Shown: positions 23,940-33,136, counted from the first letter of the stretch. The stretch is DNA of 64,000 nt from Caulobacter rhizosphaerae (GCF_010977555.1 NZ_CP048815.1:4146501-4210500), one strand, 5' to 3'. Notes: a model not told the origin generated them from the sequence alone. Program-made: numbers and translations.

Positions 23940-25667
23940 CTATGGCAGCCCTTCGATGCTCCACTGCGCGTTCAGGTTCTTGGGGTTGCCCGACCGCGTC
24001 AGATAGGGCTCGTCGCCGGACAGCCAGATATACTGGTTCCAGTAGGTGCTGCGGATCGATCGCCCCTGGCCAGCGGGCTTGAGGTCGTAGCTCGCCGGCT
24101 CGCTCACGCCGGGGGCGTACAGCTTCACCGCGCCAGTCGCGGCCCGGTAGTCGAGGAACAGGAGCGGGTCGACGGTCGAGCGGAACATCGCCCGGTTCTG
24201 TGGTCCGACCACCACGAAGTCGAGCGGCGTCCCGGCGCGATTGTAGATCAGGGAGTCCGGGACGATCCCGTCCGGGGCGATCATGTACTTCTGGTTGGCC
24301 AGGCTCTTGATGCGAACCCGCGTTCCGGTGTCGGCGGCCTGGGTGGGAATCCGCCAGCCGGCCGGGGGATTGCTCATCGCCCCCAACGGCCCGTTGCGCC
24401 AGCGCCAGGAATACCAGATGTGCAGCTGCGGATCGAACTGGTCCGAATAGCCTGACCACGGAATGGCGTTGTAGAGGCACTGGCGCTGGGTGGCCTCCAG
24501 CTCGCGGACGCGGGTCTGCTGGTCGGTCGTGCCCACGTCCAGGCCGGCCATGCACTGGGCCTGGGTCTTGCCCTTGCCGGTCTGCCCCGCGGCCAGGACA
24601 TAGGTGGCGTCGCGGCGGGCCGGGTCGTCGTACCAGGTCAGCATCTCCTTCTCGTCGAAGCTCAGCCAATGGTCGACCAGGGTGTTGGCCTCGGCCCGGG
24701 CGGCGGCTTCGCGCTGGCCCGGCGGCAGGCCCATGGTGCGGACGAAGGCGGCCCAAAGGTCCTTGGTCGCCTCGGCCGCCACCAGGGCCACCGGCTTCAT
24801 GTTGCTGGCCTTGTAGGCGTTCCAGCTGGGGTTGAGCCGGCCGTCGATCGTGCTCTTCCAGATCACGTCGCCGCTCGAATAGTCCAGGATCGCCGAGATC
24901 GCGTGGCTGTGCTGTTCGGATCCCAGCGCGCAGAGATAGCTCTTGACCTGCCGGACCTTGACGAAGTTGTCGTCGGGGATGCGGACGGTGTGCTCGGAGC
25001 TGAACGAGTCCTCGAACAGGTGCGCGGCGCGTCCGAACAGGAAATAGTTCTTGTCGACCGAGACCGCGGAAGCGGTGACCCCGCCGTCATAGACCGAGAT
25101 CGTCGTCTTCGGGGCCGTGGCGGCGGCGACGAAATAGGCGACGAAACGTTCCTGCGAGCGCCTGGCGGCGTTCACCCCGCCCTGGCCGCCGGCGTCGTCA
25201 TAGCGGCGCATGAAGTGGTCGTACTGGATGTCGGCCGGTTCCTGGGCCACGGCGTCCCAGCACTTCTTCGACTGGGCGACGCTGTAGCCGCCCAGGTCGA
25301 CCCAGCGCTCGCCGATGATAGCGTCCAGCACGGGCTTGTAGCGCGGGGCGTAACGGGTGTCGCCGGAGGGCTGGGCCTTGATGCGCCTCGCCTCGTCCTG
25401 CGCGCCGGGCGTGGTCAGGGTGGTGTTCCAGGCCAGGCCCTTCCCCACGCGCCAGCCGATCCGCGGGTCGTTGGGGTCGGGCACGTCCGGGGGCGTGACC
25501 GGCGAAACGCCGAGCACCTCGATCGCCGCCATGCGGGTCAACCACTCGTGCCCCATGGGGAAGATGCCCGTGACGCTCTGGGTGAAGGCGCCGCCCTCCC
25601 AGGCTACGCCCAGGCCGACGAGCAGCGCGACCGCGGCTCCCACCTTACCGATGACCGACGCCCGCAT
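23940..25667 (-). CDS. Zinc phospholipase C-like protein with C-terminal beta-trefoil-like region
   Basis: A 575-residue exported protein (signal peptide or anchor at 1-28). The N-terminal two thirds resembles the alpha-helical zinc phospholipase C / S1-P1 nuclease fold: H40 in MGHEWLT, D150-H151, and H216-x3-D220-x5-H226 in AAHLFEDSFSSEH. That last spacing equals Zn ligands H118, D122 and H128 of Bacillus cereus phospholipase C. The C-terminal part (about 445-575, RVRIKSLANQKYMIAP to NAQWSIEGLP) has the three-fold beta-strand look of a beta-trefoil or fascin-like module and may bind lipid or sugar. It would act in the periplasm or outside the cell. Hydrolysis of phospholipids is inferred, not shown; the second set of metal ligands is less clear. 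Confidence 0.72.
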   Translation of the reverse strand: MRASVIGKVGAAVALLVGLGVAWEGGAFTQSVTGIFPMGHEWLTRMAAIEVLGVSPVTPPDVPDPNDPRIGWRVGKGLAWNTTLTTPGAQDEARRIKAQPSGDTRYAPRYKPVLDAIIGERWVDLGGYSVAQSKKCWDAVAQEPADIQYDHFMRRYDDAGGQGGVNAARRSQERFVAYFVAAATAPKTTISVYDGGVTASAVSVDKNYFLFGRAAHLFEDSFSSEHTVRIPDDNFVKVRQVKSYLCALGSEQHSHAISAILDYSSGDVIWKSTIDGRLNPSWNAYKASNMKPVALVAAEATKDLWAAFVRTMGLPPGQREAAARAEANTLVDHWLSFDEKEMLTWYDDPARRDATYVLAAGQTGKGKTQAQCMAGLDVGTTDQQTRVRELEATQRQCLYNAIPWSGYSDQFDPQLHIWYSWRWRNGPLGAMSNPPAGWRIPTQAADTGTRVRIKSLANQKYMIAPDGIVPDSLIYNRAGTPLDFVVVGPQNRAMFRSTVDPLLFLDYRAATGAVKLYAPGVSEPASYDLKPAGQGRSIRSTYWNQYIWLSGDEPYLTRSGNPKNLNAQWSIEGLP

Positions 25668-25755
25668 GTTCCGCCCTCCATGGCCCTAACGCACGCCCAC
25701 GTTAAGACGGAGACCGAATACTCGCAATAGGAGAATAATTCCGATACGCGCGCTT

Positions 25756-25781
25756 AAAGGGCGCCCGCCTTGCGGCGCCCT
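25756..25781 (-). terminator. Weak terminator overlapping the glucan gene stop
   Basis: A perfect 8-bp stem (AGGGCGCC at 25758-25765 with 25774-25781, 8-base loop) is followed on the minus strand by only a short TTTAA. It overlaps the stop codon of the opg-type gene. Confidence 0.5.
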
Positions 25782-27336
25782 ACGCCGTCCAGAGGTACCG
25801 CCAGGTCTCGGAGATCACCTGGTCGCCCCGGGTCAGGCGCAGCGACAGGTCGATGTCGGCGGCCTTGGGCCGCACGCCGAACGCCACGCGGGCCGCCGCC
25901 TCGTCCGGATAGGGCGACAGGTCGCGCCAGGCGATCTCGCCGCCCTGGGCCTGAAGATCCAGGGTCACGCCGTCCAGACCCTCGGCCAGGGCCCCGCCCT
26001 GCAGGTCGACGGTGAACAGCCGCAGGCCGGCCTGGGCGTCGGCCCCCGTGCGGGTGCGGAACACGCGGGCGTCTGGGCTGGCGAAGCGCTCCTGGCCCCA
26101 GTGCAGGCGATAGCGCAGGTCGACCTGCGACCCGGCCGCCCAGGGCGCCTTGGGCCGCCAGAAGACGGCGATGTTGTCGTCGGTCTCCTTGGTGGTGGCC
26201 AGTTCGGCCAGATGCACCGCGCCCTCGCCCCAGGCGTCCAGGGGCTCGACCCACAGGCTGGGGCGCAGGTCGTAGCGGGCCTGCAGGTCGCCGAAGTCCT
26301 CCAGGGCCCGCGCCCGCTGCACCAGGCCGAAACCCTTGGGGTCTTTGTCTAGGAAGCTGCTGATGCGATGGGCCCTGGGGTTCTGCAACGGCCGCCAGAT
26401 GTGCTCGCCCTGCCCGTTCCAGATCGCCAGGCCGTCGCTGTCGTGCACGGCGGTGCGATAGTCCGGGACCGGCGACGGGTCGGCGACATTGAACAGGAAC
26501 ATGCTGCTCATCGCCGCCACGCCGGCCTTGGTCATGTCGGCGCGGGGAAAAACGCTGGCGGCGACGTCGAAGACCACGTCATCGCCCGGGCGGATCGTGA
26601 AGCTGTAGACGCCGGTGCAGCTGGGGCTGTCCATCAGGGCGTGGACGACCACCGTCTCGCTGTCGGCCGCCGAACCGGCGCCGGGCGGGCGCTCCAGCCA
26701 GAAGGCGGTGAAGTCGGGGAACTCCTCGTTCGGCTCGCCGGCCCCGATGGCCAGGCCGCGCGCCGACAGGCCGTAGCGCTGGCCGCGGCCCAGGCTGCGG
26801 AAATAGCTGGCGCCCTGGAACACGGCCACCTCGTCCAGCTTGCCGGGCTCGTTCAGCGGCCACAGCAGCCGGAAGCCCGAAAAGCCGTTCCAGGCCTTGG
26901 CGACGTCGGCGTGCTCGCCCGGGATCTCGAACATCGCCGGGTCGAAGGCGATCGGCCGCGCCAGGCCGGCGGCGATCTCGTAGATCGGCAGCGGGCGCGG
27001 ATACAGCCAGGCCGGCGGAAAGAACTCGGCCCGGAAGGCCGTCGGGCCGTCCTTCCACAGGTCGGCTTCCGAGCGGAAGCGGATGCGGAAATAGTCATCG
27101 TAGGACAGGCCCGTCATCGTCGGCGGCGCCGGCGGCTTGGCGTAGGGCGCGGCGGCCAGGGCGCGGGCCTTGTCGCGCAGTCCCTCGACGGAGAACGGCT
27201 GGCCGGCGTCATCGACGGCGGCGGAACCCTGGACCGCGGGGGTCTGGGCGGCGGCCATGCGCGGCGCCAGGGCCAGGACGGCGGACAGCGAAAGCCGGCC
27301 GAGCGCGGCGCGGCGGTTTAGCGGGCTGGAGAACAT
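25780..27336 (-). CDS. opgG: Osmoregulated periplasmic glucan biosynthesis protein (OpgG/OpgD family)
   Basis: A 518-residue MdoG/OpgG-family protein, which shapes the beta-glucan backbone of osmoregulated periplasmic glucans. The N terminus (NRRAALGRLSLSAVLALAP) has a twin-arginine-like signal, as in OpgD. The family's N-terminal beta-sandwich (about 48-400) shows YDDYFRIRFR, FRAEFFPP, FSGFRLLWPLN and FQGASYFRSLGRGQRYGLSARG in neighbouring strands. A C-terminal Ig-like domain begins near WRPKAPWAAGSQ. OpgG and OpgD are hard to separate by eye. No opgH (glucan synthase) lies next to it. It is divergent from the Mla-type operon. Confidence 0.9.
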   Translation of the reverse strand: MFSSPLNRRAALGRLSLSAVLALAPRMAAAQTPAVQGSAAVDDAGQPFSVEGLRDKARALAAAPYAKPPAPPTMTGLSYDDYFRIRFRSEADLWKDGPTAFRAEFFPPAWLYPRPLPIYEIAAGLARPIAFDPAMFEIPGEHADVAKAWNGFSGFRLLWPLNEPGKLDEVAVFQGASYFRSLGRGQRYGLSARGLAIGAGEPNEEFPDFTAFWLERPPGAGSAADSETVVVHALMDSPSCTGVYSFTIRPGDDVVFDVAASVFPRADMTKAGVAAMSSMFLFNVADPSPVPDYRTAVHDSDGLAIWNGQGEHIWRPLQNPRAHRISSFLDKDPKGFGLVQRARALEDFGDLQARYDLRPSLWVEPLDAWGEGAVHLAELATTKETDDNIAVFWRPKAPWAAGSQVDLRYRLHWGQERFASPDARVFRTRTGADAQAGLRLFTVDLQGGALAEGLDGVTLDLQAQGGEIAWRDLSPYPDEAAARVAFGVRPKAADIDLSLRLTRGDQVISETWRYLWTA

Positions 27337-27572
27337 TCAGGCCTTTTAGAGCAACGCCCCCGTTGCAGGCCATACAACGCACCTTTAGCGACAAAGCTCC
27401 GCGCATTCGCCCTATTCCTGAACATAGGTCCAGAAGGCCGCTGGCGCGATGCGGCGCACCCGCCTATTCCTAGTGCAGTAAAGCGTTGCAACAAGCCTGG
27501 CCTTGGCACGTTTGGGCTTGGTCGAGCGTCTTGGTAAGTTCGACGGCGGATGACAGGGACCGACGGGACTTC

Positions 27573-28688
27573 ATGGGCGCTCCGGCTGATTTCACCCTCA
27601 AGGAGACCGCCGGTCACAAGACCGCCGTGCTCTCGGGGGACTGGACCGCGCGCGGCATGGTCGACGCCGGCGAGCGCCTGGTCCAGGCGATGGAGGGTTC
27701 CCAGGCCGTCAACCTGGACCTCAGCGACATCAGCCGCTGCGACACGGCCGGCGCCTACGCCATCCTCCGCGCCGCCGACGGCCGGCTCGACACGGGCCGG
27801 ATCAAGGCCAGTCCGCGCACTTTGCGCCTGCTGCAACTGGTCGACGACGCCATCCAGGTCGAGCCCGAGGCCGCGCCGCCGCGCAAGGGCTTCCTGGCCC
27901 TGCTGGAGCGCATCGGCCGCGGCGTCTACGGCCTGGGCGGCGACCTCTACGGCACCCTGGCCTTCCTCGGACACCTGCTGGTCGCCATCGGCCGCTGCAT
28001 CGCCAAGCCCAGCCGGATCCGCTGGGCGCCGGTGGTGTCCCTGGCCGAGCGCGCCGGCCTGGACGCCATCCCGATCGTGGCCGTCACCACCTTCTTCATC
28101 GGCGCGGTCGTCGCCCTGCTGGGCGCCAACCTGCTGACGCAGTTTGGGGCCCAGGTGTTCGCCGTCGAGCTGATCGGCGTGTCGGTGCTGCGCGAGTTCA
28201 ACATCCTGATCACCGCCATCCTGCTGGCCGGCCGCTCGGCCTCCAGCTTCGCGGCCGAGATCGGCTCGATGAAGATGAACCAGGAGATCGACGCCATGCA
28301 GGTGATGGGGGTCGACCCCTACGAGGCCCTGGTCCTGCCGCGCTTCGCGGCCCTGCTGATCACCATCCCCCTGCTGACCTTCGTGGCCACCCTGGCGGGC
28401 CTGGCCGGCGGCATGTTGGTGACCTGGGCGGCGCTGGATCTGTCGCCGACCTTCTTCCTGCAGCGCATGCAGGACTCGATCGGCGTGCAGCACTTCTGGA
28501 TCGGCCTGTCGAAGGCCCCGGTCATGGCCATGGTCATCGCCGCCATCGGCTGCCGCCAGGGCATGGAGGTCGGCAACGACGTCGAGTCCCTGGGCCGGCG
28601 CGTCACCGCCGCCGTCGTCCACGCCATCTTCGCGATCATCGCCATCGATGCGGTCTTCGCCCTGATCTACATGGAGCTGAACCTGTGA
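27573..28688 (+). CDS. mlaE: Phospholipid ABC transporter permease with N-terminal STAS domain (MlaE type)
   Basis: A 371-residue permease of the MlaE family, the inner-membrane channel of an ABC system that moves phospholipids between outer and inner membranes. The ATG at 27573 starts MGAPADFTLKE. Residues 1-105 form a STAS domain (LSGDWTARGMVDAG, LDLSDISRCDTAGAYAI), here fused to the permease; in E. coli it is the separate MlaB. Helices begin near 120. The family signatures AVVALLGANLLTQFGAQVFAVE (in two parts), LREFNILITAILLAGRSASSFAAEIGSM and EIDAMQVMGVDP are clear. Its TGA overlaps the GTG of the ATPase gene. Confidence 0.93.
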   Translation: MGAPADFTLKETAGHKTAVLSGDWTARGMVDAGERLVQAMEGSQAVNLDLSDISRCDTAGAYAILRAADGRLDTGRIKASPRTLRLLQLVDDAIQVEPEAAPPRKGFLALLERIGRGVYGLGGDLYGTLAFLGHLLVAIGRCIAKPSRIRWAPVVSLAERAGLDAIPIVAVTTFFIGAVVALLGANLLTQFGAQVFAVELIGVSVLREFNILITAILLAGRSASSFAAEIGSMKMNQEIDAMQVMGVDPYEALVLPRFAALLITIPLLTFVATLAGLAGGMLVTWAALDLSPTFFLQRMQDSIGVQHFWIGLSKAPVMAMVIAAIGCRQGMEVGNDVESLGRRVTAAVVHAIFAIIAIDAVFALIYMELNL

Positions 28689-29560
28689 GCCCGGCCCAGC
28701 CGCCGAAGGGCCGGTCCAAGGACCTGACCGCCCCCCCGCGGCCGGTCGGGGACGAGGCCCCCTCGACCGCCGAAGCCCCGCCGATCCGGGTCACGGGCCT
28801 GGTCTCGCGGTTCGGCGACAACGTCATCCACGACGGCCTGGACCTGACGGCCGAGCGCGGCGAGGTGCTGGGCGTCGTCGGCGGCTCGGGGGCCGGCAAG
28901 TCGGTGCTGCTCAACACCATCATCGGCCTGAAGATTCCCGACGGCGGCTCGGTCAAGCTGTTCGGCCAGGACATGGCCGACGCCTCGCGCCGCCGCTGGA
29001 ACGTCATCGAGCGCCGCTGGGGCGTGCTGTTCCAGCAGGGGGCGCTGTTCTCGAACCTGACCGTGCGCGAGAACGTCGCCGCGCCGCTGCACGAGCACAC
29101 CCGCCTGCCCAAGGGCGAGATCGAGCACCTGGCCGACCTGAAGATCGCCCTGGTCGGCCTGCCCGCCCGGGCCGGCAACCTCAAGCCCGCCGAGCTGTCG
29201 GGCGGCATGCGCAAGCGCGCCGGCCTGGCCCGCGCCCTGGCCATGGACCCCGAACTGCTGTTCCTGGACGAGCCCACCGCGGGCCTGGACCCGATCAGCG
29301 CCGCGGCCTTCGACACCCTGATCAAGGACCTGTCCGACAGCCTGGACCTGACGGTGTTCATGATCACCCACGACCTGGACACCCTCTACGAGATCACCGA
29401 CCGCATCGCGGTGATCGCCGACAAGAAGGTGGTCGCCACCGGCTCCGTCCAGGAGCTGGAGAAGAACGACCACCCGTGGATCCAGGACTACTTCATGGGA
29501 CCGCGCGGCCGCGCGGCCGCCGGCCAGGCGACTCCCCAGACCGCACCGAGGACGAGCTGA
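28685..29560 (+). CDS. mlaF: Phospholipid ABC transporter ATPase (MlaF type)
   Basis: A 291-residue ABC ATPase with a 35-residue Pro-rich N-terminal extension. Walker A is GGSGAGKSVLL (about 66-76), the Q-loop lies in LFQQGALFSNLTVREN, the signature is LSGGMRKRAGLARAL, Walker B is LLFLDEPTAGLDP, and the switch His is in FMITHDLDT. MRKR after LSGG is typical of the lipid (Mla/Mkl) subfamily. The GTG start overlaps the permease stop, and its own TGA overlaps the next ATG (TGATG). Confidence 0.95.
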   Translation: MSPAQPPKGRSKDLTAPPRPVGDEAPSTAEAPPIRVTGLVSRFGDNVIHDGLDLTAERGEVLGVVGGSGAGKSVLLNTIIGLKIPDGGSVKLFGQDMADASRRRWNVIERRWGVLFQQGALFSNLTVRENVAAPLHEHTRLPKGEIEHLADLKIALVGLPARAGNLKPAELSGGMRKRAGLARALAMDPELLFLDEPTAGLDPISAAAFDTLIKDLSDSLDLTVFMITHDLDTLYEITDRIAVIADKKVVATGSVQELEKNDHPWIQDYFMGPRGRAAAGQATPQTAPRTS

Positions 29561-30498
29561 TGGAAAGAAACGCCAACTACGCCCTGGTCGGCGCGGCCAC
29601 GCTGATCCTGTTCATGGGTCTGCTGGTCTTCGCCGTCTGGCTGGCCAAGCTGAGCTTCAACCAGGAATACGACCTGTACGACGTGCTGTTCGTCGGCCCC
29701 GTGCGCGGCCTGTCGGACGGCGGCGAGGTGCACTTCAACGGCATCAAGGTCGGCGAGGTCACCAAGATCGCCCTGGACAAGTCCGACCCCAACCGCGTCA
29801 TCGCCCGCGTGCGCGTCACCTCGGACGTGCCGATCAAGACCGACAGCTTCGCCACCCTGGAGCCCCAGGGCATCACCGGCGTCAACTACGTGCAGATCAC
29901 CGCCGGCGCGCCGTCCAAGCCGCTGCTGAAGAGCACGGTCAGGAGCGGCGAGGTGCCGGTGATCCGCAGCCAGCGCAGCGCCCTGTCCGACCTGCTGGAA
30001 GGCGGCGGCACGGTGCTGACCCGCACCATCGAGGCCCTGGACCGCGTCAACCGCGTGCTGTCGGACGACAACGTCAAGACCTTCAGCGCCTCGCTCAAGG
30101 ACGTCCGGTCGGTCACCGCCGAGCTGCGCGAGCGCAAGGCGATCATCGCCGACGCCCAGAACGCCCTGCAGAGCATCGAGGCCACGTCGACGAAGATCGG
30201 CCAGCTGTCGGACTCGGTCAACGGCCTGGCCAACGGCGACGCCAAGCGCACCCTGAAGAACCTGGGCGACGCCGCCGACGAGCTGAAGGCCACCGCCAAG
30301 GACGTGCGCGGCATGGTCGGCAAGCTGGAAGGCCCGACCAGCGACTTCGCCACCACAGGCCTGCCGCAGCTGTCGTCGGCCGTCGTCACCCTGCAGTCAG
30401 CCGCCGAGTCCCTGGACCGGCTGGTCAGCGAAGTCGAACAGAACCCGCGCGCCCTGGTCGGCAAGGCGCCGGCCAAGGAACTGGAGGTCAAGCCGTGA
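29560..30498 (+). CDS. mlaD: MlaD/MCE-family periplasmic lipid-binding subunit
   Basis: A 312-residue MCE-domain protein. One N-terminal anchor helix (about 9-30, YALVGAATLILFMGLLVFAVW) is followed by the MCE domain (about 42-122: VRGLSDGGEVHFNGIKVGEV, LEPQGITGVNYVQITAG). A long helical tail (about 165-310) probably forms the coiled needle or ring extension, longer than in E. coli MlaD and closer to PqiB/YebT or plant TGD2-type tails. The ATG at 29560 overlaps the ATPase stop. Confidence 0.92.
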   Translation: MERNANYALVGAATLILFMGLLVFAVWLAKLSFNQEYDLYDVLFVGPVRGLSDGGEVHFNGIKVGEVTKIALDKSDPNRVIARVRVTSDVPIKTDSFATLEPQGITGVNYVQITAGAPSKPLLKSTVRSGEVPVIRSQRSALSDLLEGGGTVLTRTIEALDRVNRVLSDDNVKTFSASLKDVRSVTAELRERKAIIADAQNALQSIEATSTKIGQLSDSVNGLANGDAKRTLKNLGDAADELKATAKDVRGMVGKLEGPTSDFATTGLPQLSSAVVTLQSAAESLDRLVSEVEQNPRALVGKAPAKELEVKP

Positions 30499-31136
30499 TC
30501 AGCCCCCTGCGCATCCCCCTGCGGTCGCTGGCGTTGGCCGCCGCCGCCGTGGCCCTGACCGGCTGCATCAGCCTGTTCCCGAAGAGCGAGCCCGCCGGCC
30601 TCTACCGCTTCGGCCACGCCGCGGCCGAAAGCTCGCGGCCGGCCAGCGACAAGAGCTTCGGGGTCTACAAGACGCCGACCGTCTTCACCCGCGCCGCCAT
30701 GAGCGACCGCCTGCTGTCGGTGACCAACGGCGAGGCCGCCTACATCGCCGACGCCCGCTGGGTGTCGCCGGCCATCGTGCTGTTCGACGAGGCGGTGGCC
30801 CGGGCCTTCGAATCCGACGCCAGCCCGGCGCGGCTGGTCACCCGGGGCGAGGCCCTGAAGGCGTCCATGGCCTTGCGCCTGGAGGTCCGCTCGTTCGAGA
30901 CCGACTATGTGGACGGCCCCAAGGCCGCGCCCGATGTGCTGGTCGAGATCCGCGCCGTCACCACCCGCAGCAACGACCGCGCCCTGCTGGGCGACAAGGT
31001 GTTCGTCGCCCGGGTCAAGGCCGCCGACAACCGCCTGTCGGCCATCATCCCGGCCTACGACCAGGCCGTCGGCCAGGCGCTATCGGAGATCGTCGACTGG
31101 GTCGGCGAGACGGGCGCGAAGCTGCCGGCGTCTTAA
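30495..31136 (+). CDS. ABC-type transport auxiliary lipoprotein (PqiC-like)
   Basis: A 213-residue lipoprotein of the ABC_trans_aux (PqiC) type. The GTG at 30495 overlaps the mlaD stop. The signal peptide ends in the lipobox LTGC (Cys about residue 23), and the rest (LYRFG, ADARWVSPAIVLFDEAVARAF, RLEVRSFETDYVDG) matches the beta-alpha fold of outer-membrane PqiC. Its place at the end of the operon suggests an outer-membrane docking partner for the MCE subunit. This makes a four-gene hybrid of Mla (E, F, D) and Pqi (C) parts. Confidence 0.85.
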   Translation: MISPLRIPLRSLALAAAAVALTGCISLFPKSEPAGLYRFGHAAAESSRPASDKSFGVYKTPTVFTRAAMSDRLLSVTNGEAAYIADARWVSPAIVLFDEAVARAFESDASPARLVTRGEALKASMALRLEVRSFETDYVDGPKAAPDVLVEIRAVTTRSNDRALLGDKVFVARVKAADNRLSAIIPAYDQAVGQALSEIVDWVGETGAKLPAS

Positions 31137-31137
31137 G

Positions 31138-31160
31138 GCGGATCGGCTTTCAAGGCCGTG
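31138..31160 (+). repeat. Short post-stop repeat (copy 1)
   Basis: CGGATCGGCTTTCAAGGCC with flanking bases, located right after the stop of the PqiC-like gene. A near-identical copy starts 2 bases after the HPP-CBS stop (61164-61186), and a weaker one follows the stop at 61981. Confidence 0.65.
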
Positions 31161-31165
31161 TTGAA

Positions 31166-31398
31166 TCAGGGCCTGCCGTAGAGGGCGAAGCCGAGGTCAA
31201 TGGCGGCGCCGGACTTGTCCTTGAGCGGCTGGCCGGCCCCGAGCGCGGCGCCGGCGGCATAAACGTCGCCTCGGCTGGCGCGCAGGTAGACCGTGAGCGC
31301 CTGGCGCTCGCCCTCAGCTCCAGCACATAGCGGCGCCGCCAGCCTTCAGCAGGACCGGCCTGGCGGTGGCCAGCTCGAAGCTCAGCAGACCCAGCCAA
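31166..31398 (-). pseudogene. Broken duplicate of the 3' end of the downstream GH43 gene
   Basis: This segment aligns base for base with 33137-33367, the last 75 or so codons of the GH43 gene at 33137-34777, with an offset of 1,968 bases up to 31310. It then has a 1-base deletion near 31311 and a 2-base gain near 31335, so the frame is broken. Before the first indel it still reads VYLRASRGDVYAAGAA and DKSGAAIDLGFALYGRP before TGA (31166-31168). No start or catalytic domain is present. It is a decayed duplicate and forms a direct repeat around the GH43 gene at 31454-33079. Confidence 0.85.
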
Positions 31399-31453
31399 GC
31401 CACTATCCCGACGACAAACGCGCCTAGGGGGCGCCTCTCGTCGGCGGGCGAAG

Positions 31454-33079
31454 TCAACGGGGGCTGCCGCTTGCCTCGATCCGGTAGTAGTCAAAGTCAA
31501 CACGACCGCCGGCGGTCTTGGTTGAATAATAGAAGAGGGCGAAGCGATAACCCATGAAGTGCGGGAAGGTGTAGGTCAGCCGCGAGGGACGGCCAATGGG
31601 GGTCCAGGATTTGCCGTCGAGACTGTAGGAGAAGCGGGCGACCTCAGGCGCGGGCTCGAATTCGCATTCGACCTTCAGGTAAACGGTTTTGCCAGAGAGG
31701 GGAATGGAGGCGATCTCCTCGGGATGGTCGGAGTCGGCGCTCACCATGACGAGAGATTTCGCGCCCTCGCTCATTTTGACGCCAACAAAACCATAGCGTT
31801 TCTGAAAAGCGGCCAGGCCGGCCCAGTCGCCGTCTTTCATGCCGCTCACGTCGATGCTGGTGGTGGCGGAACTGCCAGGTCCAAAGGTGCGCTGCGTGAG
31901 GGTGTTGGGAGCCTCGGTCAGCGTGGAAACCACCCGGTTGGTGACGAAGCTCAGATAGCCGGGACGCTTGGTGAGCGACCAGTCGTCAGGCTCGGGATTG
32001 TGATTCCATTGCCAGGCGAGCGGCAGCTTGGGGGCGCCGGGCCGGCGGTCGAATTCGTCGGAGGCGACGATGCCGGATGCGCCGGAGACGCCCTGTCCGC
32101 CGGCGGGGATGTCGAGCGTCATCGGAACCTTGCCGTCCTGGCCGAGCACGGGCCAGCCGTCCTTCCAAGTCACGGGCACGAGGTATGGGATGCGACCGAC
32201 AGAGCCGTTGTCCTTGAAAAGATAGGCATACCACTTGCCTTCCGGGGTATCGATGAGACCGCCCTGGGCGATACCGCGATCATCGAGCGCGAGGCGACCC
32301 TCGTAGGGACCGTCGATTGCGTCGGCGCGGTGGATGATGACACTGCGCGCCCAGCGGCTGCCCGGCGAGGCGATGTTGACGAGGTAGTAGCGGCCGTTGG
32401 CTTTGAAAAGCTGCGAGCCCTCGCCCTTGAGCCCGCCCTGGTCGGCGCCGAAGACGGCGTTCACGTTATCGACGATGACCTTGTTCACGCCGCCGGGCTT
32501 GATTCCGGAGAGATCGGGCTTCAGCTCGACAAGCGTGATGCGCCCGCCTCCGAAAACCATGTAGACGCGGCCGTCATCGTCGAAGAACAGGCTGTGGTCC
32601 CCCAGCGAGGGCTCGAAACTCGTCTCTTTCCACGGACCGCGCTCCGGATCACGCGTGGTGTAGATGTGGGTACGTCCCGTATTGGCCGAGAAGGTCGAGG
32701 CATGGAACAGGCCGTCGTGGTATCGCAGGCTGCTGGCCCAGGAGCCTTCACCGTAGGCGTTCTTGCCGTTCTTGAGGCTGAGGGCGTCGTTGTCGGCCAG
32801 GGTATCATAGGCGTAGGACGCCATCCGCCAGTTGACCAGGTCCGTCGACTTCATGATCGGCAGGCCCGGGCTCATGTGCATCGTCGTGCTGCTCATGTAG
32901 TAGGTTTTTCCTACCCGGATGATCGCGATGTCCGGAACATCGGCCCAGATAAGGGGATTGTGGGCGGGAGCTGCCTTTGCCGATGGGTCCGCCGCAACGG
33001 CGTGAGACGCGACCGAGGCCAGGACGACCGCCATCATGGAAAAAATCCGGCGACTCAGGCTTCCAGGATGCTTGCCCAT
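31454..33079 (-). CDS. Glycoside hydrolase family 43 (exported, lower GC than neighbours)
   Basis: A 541-residue GH43 enzyme (xylosidase/arabinofuranosidase family). The ATG at 33079 has GGAGG six bases upstream and a signal peptide (1-29, ending SHAVAA). Candidate catalytic residues are the Asp of WADVPDIAIIR (base), the Asp of LGDHSLFFDDDG and the Glu of LKGEGSQLF (acid). A C-terminal beta-sandwich (about 335-541, EFDRRPGAPKLPLAWQWN) resembles that of the GH43 at 4622. Base composition differs from the surroundings: hand counts of three 60-base lines (31501, 32761, 32881) give 32, 36 and 31 G+C against 44 for 33481-33540. Direct repeats of the next gene's 3' end flank it. Recent transfer is likely. 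Confidence 0.9.
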   Translation of the reverse strand: MGKHPGSLSRRIFSMMAVVLASVASHAVAADPSAKAAPAHNPLIWADVPDIAIIRVGKTYYMSSTTMHMSPGLPIMKSTDLVNWRMASYAYDTLADNDALSLKNGKNAYGEGSWASSLRYHDGLFHASTFSANTGRTHIYTTRDPERGPWKETSFEPSLGDHSLFFDDDGRVYMVFGGGRITLVELKPDLSGIKPGGVNKVIVDNVNAVFGADQGGLKGEGSQLFKANGRYYLVNIASPGSRWARSVIIHRADAIDGPYEGRLALDDRGIAQGGLIDTPEGKWYAYLFKDNGSVGRIPYLVPVTWKDGWPVLGQDGKVPMTLDIPAGGQGVSGASGIVASDEFDRRPGAPKLPLAWQWNHNPEPDDWSLTKRPGYLSFVTNRVVSTLTEAPNTLTQRTFGPGSSATTSIDVSGMKDGDWAGLAAFQKRYGFVGVKMSEGAKSLVMVSADSDHPEEIASIPLSGKTVYLKVECEFEPAPEVARFSYSLDGKSWTPIGRPSRLTYTFPHFMGYRFALFYYSTKTAGGRVDFDYYRIEASGSPR

Positions 33080-33136
33080 ATTTTGCCTCCGAAGTGAATT
33101 TGCGAGGCCGCCAAGCGCTGACGGCGCGTGGCCGTC

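Noticed and set aside
27490..27530. Sigma-54 promoter (TGGCAC near 27503)
   Set aside because: The -12 element (TTGCA at the right spacing) is absent.
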